Under the pieces are notes generated by a model that searched no databases, was not told the DNA's origin, and saw only the letters and a program-made list of their open reading frames with translations. DNA of 64,000 bases from Sistotremastrum niveocremeum HHB9708. Taxonomy: Eukaryota; Basidiomycota; Agaricomycetes; Sistotremastrales; Sistotremastraceae. Within the stretch, counting starts at the first letter, position 1, and every line of letters begins with the position of its first letter. A program made the position numbers and the translations under genes. The DNA lies in the NCBI GenBank assembly GCA_001630475.1, contig KV419426.1, positions 328,939 to 392,938 on the forward strand. Reading direction: 5' to 3'. This document shows, one piece after another, positions 1-10,425 of the stretch.

Positions 1-1430
1 GGAAGTGCACACTTTCGAACGTGCCTCTTCTTTGTCTTCCCGATAAGGACAAACGATGCTTTCAGGGCAGCTTTTCGATGGGCAGTAACGACACAGTCGT
101 CAGTCGCGTCGCGTCAGCGGCAAATTTGCTGGAGAGACTTCGGCCTGTAAGACATTCAATTCCAGTCGTACGAATTCGAGACCTGACAGAGCCTCACGAT
201 GTAAAAGCTTAAAGATAAGGCACACGGAGGCTGACGCGATGTTTTGCGATGTTTTGAATGAATCTCATCATAGCAACATATTCTTCGCGAGCGGGTCTTT
301 TACTTGAAATTGCGACACCGACTGTATCTTCGGGACGCGCTTTCGAGCCAAGAGATTATCGTCCATTAGAGTATAGAGTTCAAAGAAATTTCCGAGATAA
401 TTAAGGCATGTGAACGATAAGCCAGAAGATGCAGTCAAAGCCGTGGTCGATGACAGCAGCCGGAGTCGTTGCAGAAAGGGGCTTATTTGTTCCTGTTTGG
501 TATTTCACGCTGCTCAAGCTCAAGTCTCTCCGCCGACTCGTCGATGTCAGGCGGTGAGTCTTTCAAGATGGAATCTGTTCTTTATCTTATCTAGGAGTTA
601 AGCATACCCGCAATTTTGTGTTAAATTTAGCTCTGGTCGATGAAGAAGGTGTCATAAGACGCATGGCGATCTTGCTCGTGGAACTTCGATGGAGCGTTGC
701 GCATGTGCTCCTGGGGACACGTCGGATGCTGGTCAACATAATCAACAGTATGTAATTCGAATAACCATCAGCGTCGTCGTCGTCAATGTACGCCCTAGAA
801 TCGAACGGTGGACGCTGTTACGGGCTCATGACTCGCGCCTCCGAGTCTTGGAGACTTGCCAATCTCGGAGATTTACATCACTGAATGGGAAATTTTCCTG
901 TATTGCTTTATGGTGCCTTTTCTCGTCAACTTGTTTACGACGCCTTGCTCCGGATCAATTCACGCGCTTCCCTTTTCTATTTGTTGCACACTCGCACGTT
1001 TCTCAATTGGATGCTGTCATGCGGCAGTTTTCTGAAAGGCGTCGACATTGCAAGTAGATCTTGTCGGGCGAAGATCGAGATAATGCATCGTGTTCGATGA
1101 AATTGCGCGAGCGTGTGGACAATGTGAGCTTCGTTTTCGCGCCCCGAATTCCGGAACCTATACTTCGGAAGCTGATCTTGCTCACATTCATCTTCTAGAA
1201 ACTCTTCGGCCGTCTTTCACAATATGTTCTAATTTCCGAAGTTCAATTTCCCTCAGACTCTGTGCCTGGCACATGTCGACATCATCAACACCTCCGTTTT
1301 GAACTGAAGTCGAGAATGTCCCTGTCCACCGGAATTTACTTTTCGCTCCGATCGGTTCTGCTCGTTTGCTTTGGTGGAAGTTGTCATATATCCCCTCTCG
1401 CCCAATTGCTTCATCATCCATATTCCCCCC
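1..1430. other. Upstream intergenic stretch, no gene resolved
   Basis: Short open frames occur on both strands, but none joins by plausible splice sites into a coherent protein and none has a recognisable motif. The last few hundred bases should include the promoter and 5' leader of the UstYa-like gene that begins at 1431. I see no clear TATA element. Confidence 0.4.
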
Positions 1431-2440
1431 ATGGCATCACCGTACCATCGTCTTCTCTCTCATGACAAGGACTCCCTTAGCCGGGATGATCTCGAGAAAG
1501 AGCTCGACGACATCGTCGAAGCCAACTCTACTCCTCCCCGCCGCTTCACATTCAGACGTCTCATCGAGTTGGGCACTCTATTGGCCTCGTTGATGATCAA
1601 CGTCTTCCTCGTGTTCTTCATCTATGCACGGCCAACAGCCATCTGTCAAACCCACGATGTCGACCCTTTGTGGAACATCGGTGGTCCACTTTACTGTACG
1701 TCCTCCAATCATTTATGCGGTCAGCTAGCTCATACTGTATACAGCTCCCGCTCAAAGCGCTCTTCGTTATGAACGCAAGACATTCGATAAAGTCGGCATC
1801 CGGGGACCATACCACAACCCTCCCTCTGACGAAAAGGACGCGTTGTGGGAATCCCTTTATCATGGCATATTTTCCGGCATATTCCAAATTATCGACTTCT
1901 GACTTCCATACTTCTAGTCGGCGTATCCTGGATCACGAAGGACGAAGCTGCTCTTCTTCCCAACTGGACCGAGCCTCTTCCCGGACACGAAAAGGATGAG
2001 CACTATCTCATCAACCTCGACGTCTTCCATCAACTGCATTGCCTGGTACGTCTTCACGATACATACTACTTCATCCCACTAATCCCCCAAATCAGAACTT
2101 CATCCGCAAAGCCCTCAACCCCGAACGCTACGGCCCCGCAGGCCTCGGTCCCCCTCTCTACAAAGACGACCCCACACCCTTCGATCACACGGACCACTGC
2201 GTCAACATCATTCGTGAAAACATAATGTGCAACGCAGATATCACACCCAACGTCTGGCAATGGAACGAAGAGCGACAAGTCATATTCCCGCATTTTGATA
2301 CGATTCGGACGTGTAGGAATTTTGATGCGATTTATGATTGGGCGAAGGAGAGGGAGGTGAGGGACTCGTGGAATTCGAGTGTGCATTTGAGTCTTGAGCT
2401 TGCTCATGGGGGCATGCACGGGCATGGGCATGGGCATTGA
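1431..2440 (+). CDS. UstYa-like (DUF3328) oxidase, copy 1 of the peptide cluster
   Basis: Four exons (1431-1695, 1745-1864, 1918-2045, 2096-2440) give 285 aa. The Met at 1431 starts MASPYHRLL. Residues about 45-65 form one membrane segment (ASLMINVFLVFFIYARP) behind a short cytosolic N-terminus, so this is a type II membrane protein. The family signature follows: Y-S-P-A-Q-S-A near residue 90, then the two metal-type motifs HQLHCL and HTDHCVNII. In ustiloxin, phomopsin and related fungal pathways UstYa proteins carry out oxidative macrocyclisation of secreted precursor peptides. The gene converges on the repeat precursor (2962-5281, minus) and is very similar in sequence and intron positions to the copy at 7519. 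Intron 2 uses a GC donor (GCATAT at 1865). The C-terminus is His/Gly rich. The family is clear; the substrate is inferred from position. Confidence 0.9.
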
Positions 2441-2961
2441 TTTACTGTACTGCTGTGTGTCTGATGATGTGGAAATGGATGAATGTATTGGTAGTATTAT
2501 TGGTTATTGCCTCCTCGTACAGCGCTCCTCTAGCAAAATAAAGCTTCAAATACAAGTGATACTTGTGCTTAGCTGACACGACATTTGCTGTTCGTGCCGA
2601 GTACCGGCACGTCATATCTGCTACATATGGGCGGGAGATGGCGATCGGCGTGGGAAATTGGACCTACGAGTCTAGACCTTCGAAATTTAACCTAGATAGG
2701 AGGACCTAGATAGGATTCCATATACATGTACTACCCTATAAATTCAAATGTTGACTCGAATTGCCTTTGATATTCGAGGAAAATTCAGTCGGATTCGTTT
2801 GAAGTACGATTCCAGACACACTGGACCCGGAAACGCTTACTGCGTCACTCATTCGCACAACGTCCAAACCTGTATAGATACACTCGAACGGACACGCCAA
2901 CATTAATATATACAGGCCTTGTTTCTTCTCTCTCCAGCGTCTCATCAAAATCCATGTTCGG
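2441..2961. other. Convergent intergenic region, shared 3' ends
   Basis: This lies between the 3' ends of the copy-1 UstYa gene (+) and the repeat precursor (minus). AATAAA at 2537-2542 is a plausible poly(A) signal for the + gene, about 100 bp past its stop. No coding potential is evident. Confidence 0.5.
2537..2542 (+). terminator. Candidate poly(A) signal AATAAA of UstYa-like gene 1
   Basis: A perfect AATAAA lies about 100 bp after the stop codon of the gene ending at 2440. Fungal poly(A) signals are loose, so this is only suggestive. Confidence 0.35.
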
Positions 2962-5166
2962 TCAAACGGGGACCAGGATAGGCTGCGCATTATGTGAGTT
3001 CACAGTCTTCAGGAGTCACTATCGAGGCTTACTCCGGAATAGCTATTTCCGACCTCTAAATCAAGAATCTCTTTCTGTAATGAGAGTAAGCTCAATACTT
3101 TCCGGTAGCCACTTCTCATCTTACGGGGGAGCGTTTGACCGGGATTCCCTAGCGAGGACGTCAACTGTCTAATGGGACCATGAAGAGAATAAGGGCTTAC
3201 TTGTTCTTCTCCGGGATAACTATTGCCGACTTCTAGATCAAGAATCTCTTTCTGAATTTCGCAAGTCAGTTTAAAGCGTGTTTCTGAGCTACATTATGGC
3301 TTACGGCTGAGCGTTTAACCGGGATCCCCTAGGAGAGCATCAGCGTCTGATAAAGAAATAGAGAGGGTGCGGTTTTACCTGTTCTTCTCCAGGATAGCTG
3401 TTCCCGACTTCCAGGTCGAGGATCTCTTTCTGTGAAAGCCGACATATCAGCGGGTATTATTGGACTGCCTCTCATTATGCAATGCTCACAGCAGAACGCT
3501 TCACAGGGATGGGCTATGAATTATATCAGCCTCAGGTCGTCTTGATGGAGACAGAATTTCTTACTTCTTCCCCTGCGTAGCTATTACCAACCTCGAGATC
3601 GAGAATCTCTTTCTACAGAATTCGAGAGATTAGTCGATATTATGGGATCGAATCGTGCTAAGAAAGGCTGGAAAGGCTCACGGCAAGGCGCTTTGCAGGC
3701 AAGAGAGGGATGGGCTATGGATTATATAAGCCATCGTAAGAGGGTTTGAGGGGACGACTCACATCCTCTCCAGCGTAGCTGTTTCCTACCTCCAAGTCCA
3801 GAATCTCTTTCTGGAAGATAATGAGTTCTGACATTATCGCAATATTGAGCGGAAGCTCACGCGTTTGGCGAGAATAGGCTGTAGAGCACGGTAAATCTCA
3901 TATGAAATATCGTCAACGAGGGAGCTCACAGTATCACCAGAGTAGCTGTTGCCAACTTCTAAGTCAAGAATTTCTTTCTGATACAACATCGTACAGTCAG
4001 CAAGTGTCAATAATATCCAAGGATGTAACTTGTTACCGGGTCGCGTTTGACAGGAATCGACTGAGGTATTGTCAGTGTGACTTTAAGTTACGAATGTTAC
4101 AACACAACACGTGCTTACTTCGCCGGAGTAACTATTGCCAACTTCCAAGTCAAGAATTTCTTTCTATAGAAAAGCATGAGTCACTGCGACTGATTTTTGA
4201 TGTGTCTTACTGGATCACGCTTGACAGGAACAGGTATGGTCTGAAGCAATGTGAGACTGATAGAACAATATTCATATTGATGACAGAGTTGGCCTACTTT
4301 CCCGGCATAGCTGTTCCCAACTTCCGCGTCAAGAAGATTCTATAGAATATTTGAGTCGAGTAAGATTTCTTATAGCGTTTGATCATACGGCTTCACGCTT
4401 AGCGTTGACGATCTTGGGCGGACATATGAGGTTTTGAAGACGTGGGTAAAGAAGAAATATAGCTTACATGTCCACCATAGCTATTTCCGACTTCTGCGTC
4501 AAGAAGGTTCTATTGAGCAGTGAATTATAGAAGACTTCTGAGAAGATCGAACCATACGGTTTTGGAGATACATGTTCCATGTGAATCGCATTGTACTGTT
4601 CCAGCATAGTTGGTTCCAACTTCTGTGTCGAGAAGGTTCTGTAGAGTTCGTGAGTAGAAGGAGACTTTTTATAGCTTCTAAATAATCGCACGGCTTCACG
4701 CTTGACATTCACGATCTTGCATACAGTGAATGTGAGACTTCGGAGACGTGAGTCAAAAAGATGAGTGGCTTACATGTCCACCATAACTATTTCCCACTTC
4801 TGCGTCAAGAAGATTCTGGAACGAAGTGAATTATCGAAGACTTAGCAGAAGATCAGACCATACGGCATCACGGGCGATGATGACCTATTTGAATGTGAGT
4901 CATTGGACGTTCGAAAACAAAATCAGTGAACTAACATGACCACCGTAGCTATTGCCAACTTCGGCATCGAGGAGATTCTACAGGATTCTTGAGTCATGGG
5001 AGACTTTTTGGAGAAACGCTCGAGGCATACCGCATCGCGTTTGGCGTTGTGGATAATTATCTATTCGAATCATGAGATGTCTAATGAATCTCAGACGGAG
5101 CGTTGAACGAACAGTGCCACTATAGGTATTGCCGACCTCTGCGTCGAGGAGGTTCGCAGAACGTTT
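2962..5166 (-). repeat. Tandem two-exon repeat array (13 units, about 155-185 bp each)
   Basis: Each unit has a conserved exon (42-54 bp, encoding the EVGNSYxG module), an intron, a short variable exon (18-33 bp, encoding xIPVKRxx) and a second intron. Exons are much better conserved between units than introns, which is the pattern expected from selection on protein. Units 1-6 share the NLLDAEV type and units 7-13 the KEILDLEV type. The unit beginning at 4638 has lost a normal second exon, and the one at 4864-4884 has a single Arg in place of Lys-Arg. Confidence 0.85.
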
Positions 5167-5281
5167 CTATGAGGCAATAGGTGAGACAAGAACATCGTTT
5201 CTCAGAGCAGTTTACTTCGGGAGAAGGCAGAGCGTGGACAAGAGCCAGCAAGGCGCACAGAGACAAGAGAGAGGATTTCAT
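2962..5281 (-). CDS. Secreted multi-repeat RiPP precursor (dikaritin-like), 26 mini-exons
   Basis: Exons from the start are 5216-5281, 5113-5166, 5031-5060, 4936-4977, 4864-4884, 4774-4815, 4692-4715, 4597-4638, 4468-4509, 4389-4412, 4298-4339, 4211-4240, 4119-4163, 4037-4060, 3930-3977, 3861-3878, 3763-3810, 3682-3714, 3565-3612, 3490-3513, 3379-3429, 3305-3328, 3201-3251, 3125-3148, 3033-3074 and 2962-2982. They give about 319 aa. Exon 1 is a signal peptide (MKSS, hydrophobic LLSLCALLALVHA, then LPSPE). Thirteen modules follow, as NLLDAEVGNSYGG in the first half and KEILDLEVGNSYxGE in the second. EVG and the Tyr occur in all 13. Short variable exons such as PIPVKRSA or IVNVKREA carry the Kex2-type Lys-Arg; 11 are present. 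All exons are multiples of 3. UstA-type precursors share the plan of signal peptide, repeats and KR sites, and the two flanking UstYa genes supply the expected enzyme. A structural repellent-type peptide is the main alternative. Confidence 0.85.
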
Positions 5282-5348
5282 CGAAGGCAAGTCAGAAGAT
5301 GGGAAGCGTTGGAAGAGGCCGGGACCCATGTGTCATCTGGGCTACCAT

Positions 5349-5356
5349 CCTTATAT
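5349..5356 (-). promoter_or_regulatory. Candidate TATA element of the repeat precursor
   Basis: ATATAAGG on the minus strand lies about 70 bp upstream of the start codon at 5281, a spacing that fits a short fungal leader. It is a sequence match only. Confidence 0.35.
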
Positions 5357-7518
5357 CTCATGTGCAATAGCCCATCGAAATCTCACAGCCCTCTTGCCAC
5401 CTATGGACGGTGTCCGTGCAGTCGTTTGGGGTTGCCATTTGCGAGCCAATTTAGTGCTATCATACTTGCGATCTTGGGCCCCTGTTTCCGTTCACCGCCT
5501 CTCCATTCAGTTTTTCCAGGGAAATGTTCATTTCGCCTGATTACAACCGAGCGTTTTAGTGCTTCCTCTTGAGAATCCCAACTGATGACACCTCGTGTGA
5601 AGAGATTGTAGACAATCGCGCTATGTCCACAGTGGAGTGCGCCAACAAGTCATTCCGCTCATATCCTGAATAGAACCAGGAATTCAGGCGAATCGAAGGG
5701 CCCCGGGGTAAGATCTTGTTTGGGCGGTAAAGATCCAACGTGTGGACTTTTCGCTCGTTCATCCATGTGCACCAGAGGATGCAAAGTAGCGGTATAGCCA
5801 TTTATCAAGCTGAAAACGCGCTGTTCCGCGAGTTGGGCGTGCCTGAGTGGCATCCGGCGGAGTGGCATCGAGCACAAAATAGCGGCCACCCGGGTTCGTT
5901 CGTGGAGCTTGAGAAGAAAGCAGAAAAGGATCGCCGAGGATCAATTCACATAGCGCATGTGCGTAGAGGCCACACGAACAGGCACAGATGTCGAAGTAGT
6001 AGAAGAATAGCCTGACTCCGAATGGCAAGTCGATCTCTTCATCGAATAGCACAGATGATGCCATCCGGGGGGGGGAGATAAGAGCATGTGAACAGTTTTC
6101 TTCAAAACACGTGAATTCCTCAAATTGCCATCGCCTCTCTGAAATTTTGGGTGTATGAACGAACGCGCTGGATATAATGGATCGGCGGAGAGGGAATGTA
6201 CAGCCAGTCCAGGGGTTCATCATTTGACTGACTTGGTTCTATTTGCTTGGCTGCTCGCAATTATTCATTGAATGGGAAAACAGCTATACTCGTCATGATG
6301 GTCTGCATTTGACGTGCTTTACGTGCGCTGCCGTATCGGACTTGTCGTGACCAATGGAGCCTGTGTATATCGGTGGAGATATCTTGACCCAACTGTGGGA
6401 AGCACCAAGGAGCAGAGATCTGGTAGATGTCCCGAAGTTACCATTAATCGTGGGTTTCCCTCGGCTTGCAATCAGCGACCAAGAAAAGCCACACCATTCG
6501 GAGAACTCCACACCAAGCTGCTGTAAGAAATAGTAGTCACGTTGCAAAGAAAAGGATGATGGACGAGATCCATTTCGCATAGTGATCAGTTGAGCGTCGC
6601 GAACTCAGGCTAGGCCAAGGATAGGTGCTGTCGAGCTCTAATTCGCCTTGCAAGATGGGCGCGCGAAGTGTTTGGCTGTGTTTGCCAGCTTCAACTCTGC
6701 TTCTCACCGCCGCGCTCGACTTGCTATTAAATCTCAGTCTCGAGGCTGTATGATTTCATTCTGCGTCGAGCTCAATATCCGTATTAGATGATCGTCCTAG
6801 GCACTGCTTTTGCCAGCGGTATAGAGCTATTGGCCATCTCAGACCAGCTTACACGGGAAAACTTCTATTGAGTCGTGCGCATGTGGTCGCTAGGAAGCTT
6901 GGGAACACATGGCCCTTCCATTGAGCCTCCTTAACACTTCTCGTGTCGGCGACTCAGGAACGCGCCAGATGCCTGTTGCGTCGAAAGATTGCCCAAGAAC
7001 GCCACAATTGCCGTAGATCTTTTCCACCCGCCGACGAGTGCCTTGCGGACGAGCTAAAGGATCTACTCCATGCACCCTGCATGGAGAGGATGTTCTTTCT
7101 CCGTTCGAAAGGTCAGCGAAGATAGCACGGCCCTGTGGTTCAGTGGAGATACGAGTTGCACGGCAACGGCGCCCATGACATCGTCAGGCACCAATCAGGT
7201 CTAAGTTTAACATTGCACAGCTTGAGAGCTTGGGAACGGCTCGGCTCATGTGGTCTTCCGTTTTCCCGAGGGTGATGTGAAGTCTCTCTCTAAACCCTGA
7301 TCGATCGCTGATCCTTCCCTTTTCGCTTAGATGAAGTCGACAGGAGCTATTTGCGCGCTGTTCAATAGCACAAGAATTGCCGCGCCCAAACGCCATACAC
7401 AGCCTCCTACATTCACGTGCTTGAGCTGCTCAATATCACTCTTTTCTGTGAACCATAATACTCTCAGTCCCACCCGATTCCGCACCTCCTTCTCATCGAC
7501 CAGTTCTGTACTTCCTGC
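5357..7518. other. Intergenic stretch between precursor and second UstYa gene
   Basis: No gene can be assembled with confidence. The best frame is minus 5759-6223 (154 aa; from the internal Met at about 6070 it reads MASSVLFDEEIDLP and then a hydrophobic Phe/Tyr-rich stretch). It has no recognised motif and may be a shadow. The rest should contain the divergent promoters of the precursor (minus) and of the gene at 7519 (+). Confidence 0.35.
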
Positions 7519-8525
7519 ATGGCTACTGCCTATCATCGTCTTCTCGCGTCAGACCAGTCAGACCAGAGTAATCTGAGTCGCGATGATCTGGAGAAAGAGC
7601 TCGATGACATTGTCGAAGCTAACTCCAGTCCCCGACCCAGATTTACCCTCCGACGCGCCTTGGAGCTCGCCATCCTTATGGCATCCTTAATGATAAACGT
7701 CTTCCTTGTCATGTTCATCTATTCAAGGCCGTCTACGGCTTGTCAATCCCGTGACATGGGCTCGGATCCCATCTGGGGTGTCTCTGGACCTCTATATTGT
7801 ACGTTCAACTAGTCAAACTCCAATAAAATACTAAGCAATCCTTGTAGCTCCTGCACAGTCAGCTATACGGTACGAGAAGCGTGTCTTCGACAAAGTCGGA
7901 ATCCGAGGCAAATACCATAATCCGCCAAGCGACGAAAAAGATGCACTATGGGAGTCTCTTTATCACAGTGCGTTCATTTTCACTCCCATTTAAGCCATGT
8001 GCTGAGGCTCTGATTCGTAGTGGGCGTATCTTGGATTACCAAAGAAGAAGCTGCACGTCTACCCAACTGGACCGAACCTCTCCCGAGTCCCGGACATCAA
8101 GAAAAGGAGCATTACATAGTGAACCTGGACGTCTTCCATCAGCTGCATTGCTTGGTATGTTGAAGTTTACTTATGCAGCTGTCTATCTCTCATCTGGTGA
8201 TCAGAATTTCATCCGAAAAGCCCTCAACCCCGAACGCTATGGTCCGCCAGGCTTGGGCCCTCCGATCTGGAGAGACGACCCTACACCTTTCGATCATACG
8301 GATCATTGCGTCAACATCATTTGCGAGAATATCATGTGCAACGTCGATATCACTCCGAACGTGTGGCAGTGGAATCCGGAAAGGAACGTCATCTTCCCTC
8401 ATTTCGATACTATTCGTACTTGCAGGAGCTTTGATGCCGTCTTGGACTGGGCTAGGGAACGTCAGGTTCAACAGATGTGGAATGCGAGCCTACATCTTAG
8501 TCTCGAGCATGCCCATGGACTTTGA
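7519..8525 (+). CDS. UstYa-like (DUF3328) oxidase, copy 2 of the peptide cluster
   Basis: Four exons (7519-7798, 7848-7967, 8021-8154, 8205-8525) give 284 aa. The start MATAYHRLL matches the start of copy 1. A single membrane segment (ASLMINVFLVMFIYSRP) lies at about residues 53-72, followed by the family block YSPAQSAIRYEKR and the two signature motifs HQLHCL and HTDHCVNIICENIMC. Intron positions and phases are the same as in the gene at 1431, so the two are a duplicated pair, but here all donors are GT. Paired UstYa genes (Ya and Yb) are common in ustiloxin-type clusters. The precursor gene lies between them. Expected role: oxidative cyclisation of the released peptides in the secretory pathway. 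Family sure, substrate inferred. Confidence 0.9.
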
Positions 8526-9739
8526 TGCCTGCGGTATTGAGTTTTCTCCTCTTGGCCTCGATGTAGAACCGTAAAATGTCTCTCGCCCGCTGTATAGTAT
8601 TGTTGTCTCACGATTTCCCATTTCATCATTTCAATAATATATACGATTACCGTCTCATTTATGCACGTCCAGTATCGCTTTGGTCGGCAGGTTGTTCCCT
8701 GCAGGCACAAACGTTTAGGCTCTTAGTAATTGAGCGGGGTATGCTGTCACTGAACCCTTCGACCATCGACTTGAGCCGAGAGAGTTTCCGAGCCGGCTCC
8801 CCACGTCTGCTCCAAGTCTTGCCCCTGCCCCTTCCGACGTCGTGCATACTCGGCGGCATCAAACGTAACCGATAGTTTTAGTTGCTAGACCTATACAGAA
8901 GAAATCTTCAATCTTCGTGAAGCCTATCGGGCCTTCTGAATTTGTCAAACGTCTCTAAAAGCTTTCGTCCCCGAGCCCATTCCGTGATAGACTCCCAATT
9001 TCGACAGGTATGAACACTGTCAAAATGTGGGAAGATTTGCTTCTTCTCTCACAGCATGCAAAAGAAGCTGTTTGCGATGCAAACATGAGGAAAACAGTGT
9101 GAAAACTGAGCCAAAGTTTTCACTGTGTTTGCGCTGCGGAATGGGTGAGAAAATAGTGCCTGTTTGACTTGAAATGCAGGGAGAATAGCGTGCAAAATTA
9201 AATTCTATTTTCACCATCCATTCAAGGTTTTTTCAGTGCATCCAGTGTCCAATTTCACTCTGAATTTCAATGAAAACTTGATGAGATATTTCAGAGAGAA
9301 ACTGGACAATTTATTCACAGCCCTCACTATGCGTACAGGGTGAAATTAGACAATCGATTTTCTTGCGATCTTCAAGCTGTTTGCCCTGAATTGTCTCTCG
9401 GTAATCACACAGATTTTTCATCCTGTAATCGCTGAGAGGACTCAGAGTTTAAGCTGTGATTTTCAATGAAAACAGGTGTAGGGTTTTCACCGAGTGTGCG
9501 CTGAAAACCATATGGAGAAATTGGGTTATGTTTTGCTCTGAAAACAGGAAGGACCCCGTAGACCCCGAAGACCGTCATCCGTTTGACGGGATCCAGGATA
9601 CACGATCGGGGATGCTCGAACCTGGATGCACGAACCTTGAACGTATATCCACAATAGCCCAGACCGATCTTGATCCCGAATGGACGATCCTCGAAATCAA
9701 TCCATGACATCCTCGAACCTATATCCATGACATCTCAGA
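8526..9739. other. Gene-poor region
   Basis: No coherent coding frame was found. AT-rich sequence at 9040-9480 has many short TTTTCA/TGAAAA inverted motifs that can form weak hairpins, possibly remnants of a small inverted-repeat element. I could not define its ends. Confidence 0.35.
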
Positions 9740-9990
9740 CCGATACTGCGGGATACAGGATCTATGACTCAGACTCACTGCGGGATACTGGATCTGCGAC
9801 TCAGACTCNNNNNNNNNNNNNNNNNNNNNNNNNNNNNNNNNNNNNNNNNNNNNNNNNNNNNNNNNNNNNNNNNNNNNNNNNNNNNNNNNNNNNNNNNNNN
9901 NNNNNNNNGACTCAGACTCACTGCGGGATACTGGATCTGCGACTCAGACTCTCCGGATGACCGATACTGCGGGAAACAGGATCTACGACT
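9740..9990. repeat. Short tandem repeat of about 33 bp, interrupted by an assembly gap
   Basis: The motif ACTGCGGGATACTGGATC followed by TGCGACTCAGACTC recurs on both sides of the N run, with degenerate copies at the edges (gatactgcgggatacagg, gatactgcgggaaacagg). The gap probably marks a collapsed array, so true copy number is unknown. Confidence 0.7.
9809..9908. other. Assembly gap (100 N)
   Basis: Exactly 100 N inside a tandem repeat, which suggests a fixed-size placeholder and not a measured length. Confidence 0.95.
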
Positions 9991-10425
9991 AACCCGAAGG
10001 GCAAATACTGCATACCGCATCACCAAGCCTAGGCAGAGACTGACCTACTATCCTTGATCCCGCTCGTATTATCATCCGCTCAGCACTTCGAGTGCTCATT
10101 CAGTCTCTGCTTCTCAAATGCTCATTCGCGCTGTCGATCTCAATATCAAGATCGCATTGTTCAGATCGACTCTCCCCGACTTACCAAACCGAAGGCCGGA
10201 CTCTACCCTGAATCACCAATGCAGGAGAGTGACTTCACGTACCAGTATCCATGAACCCCTCGTCCTGACACCAGATCCCGACATCGCTTTCCCGGTGAGA
10301 CATGTACTGCATTCGTTCCAACATCCGTCTCAAACTCTCATCATAGACTTCAAGGTCGCGTCCAGCTCCGGCTCCGGAAATACAGCCATCCTTTGATTAG
10401 TATTCAGTGATGTGGGAATGGAAGG

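Noticed and set aside
3902-4345. A 147-aa plus-strand frame through the repeat array
   Set aside because: It crosses introns and exons of the minus-strand precursor and repeats only because the DNA does. It is a shadow.
2962-5166. Reading the regular array as a non-coding satellite or CRISPR-like repeat
   Set aside because: Conserved blocks are bounded by splice sites, have exact codon lengths and vary mostly at synonymous positions. Spacing also varies (about 155-185 bp). This is a eukaryotic coding array.
2962-5281. Mating pheromone precursor
   Set aside because: Basidiomycete pheromones are single short peptides ending in a CaaX box. This protein has a signal peptide, many KR sites and ends PILVPV.
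9060-9140. Hairpin of AAACAGTGTGAAAACT with AGTTTTCACTGTGTTT as a mobile-element end
   Set aside because: Arms match only partly, with no target duplication; it is too weak to call.
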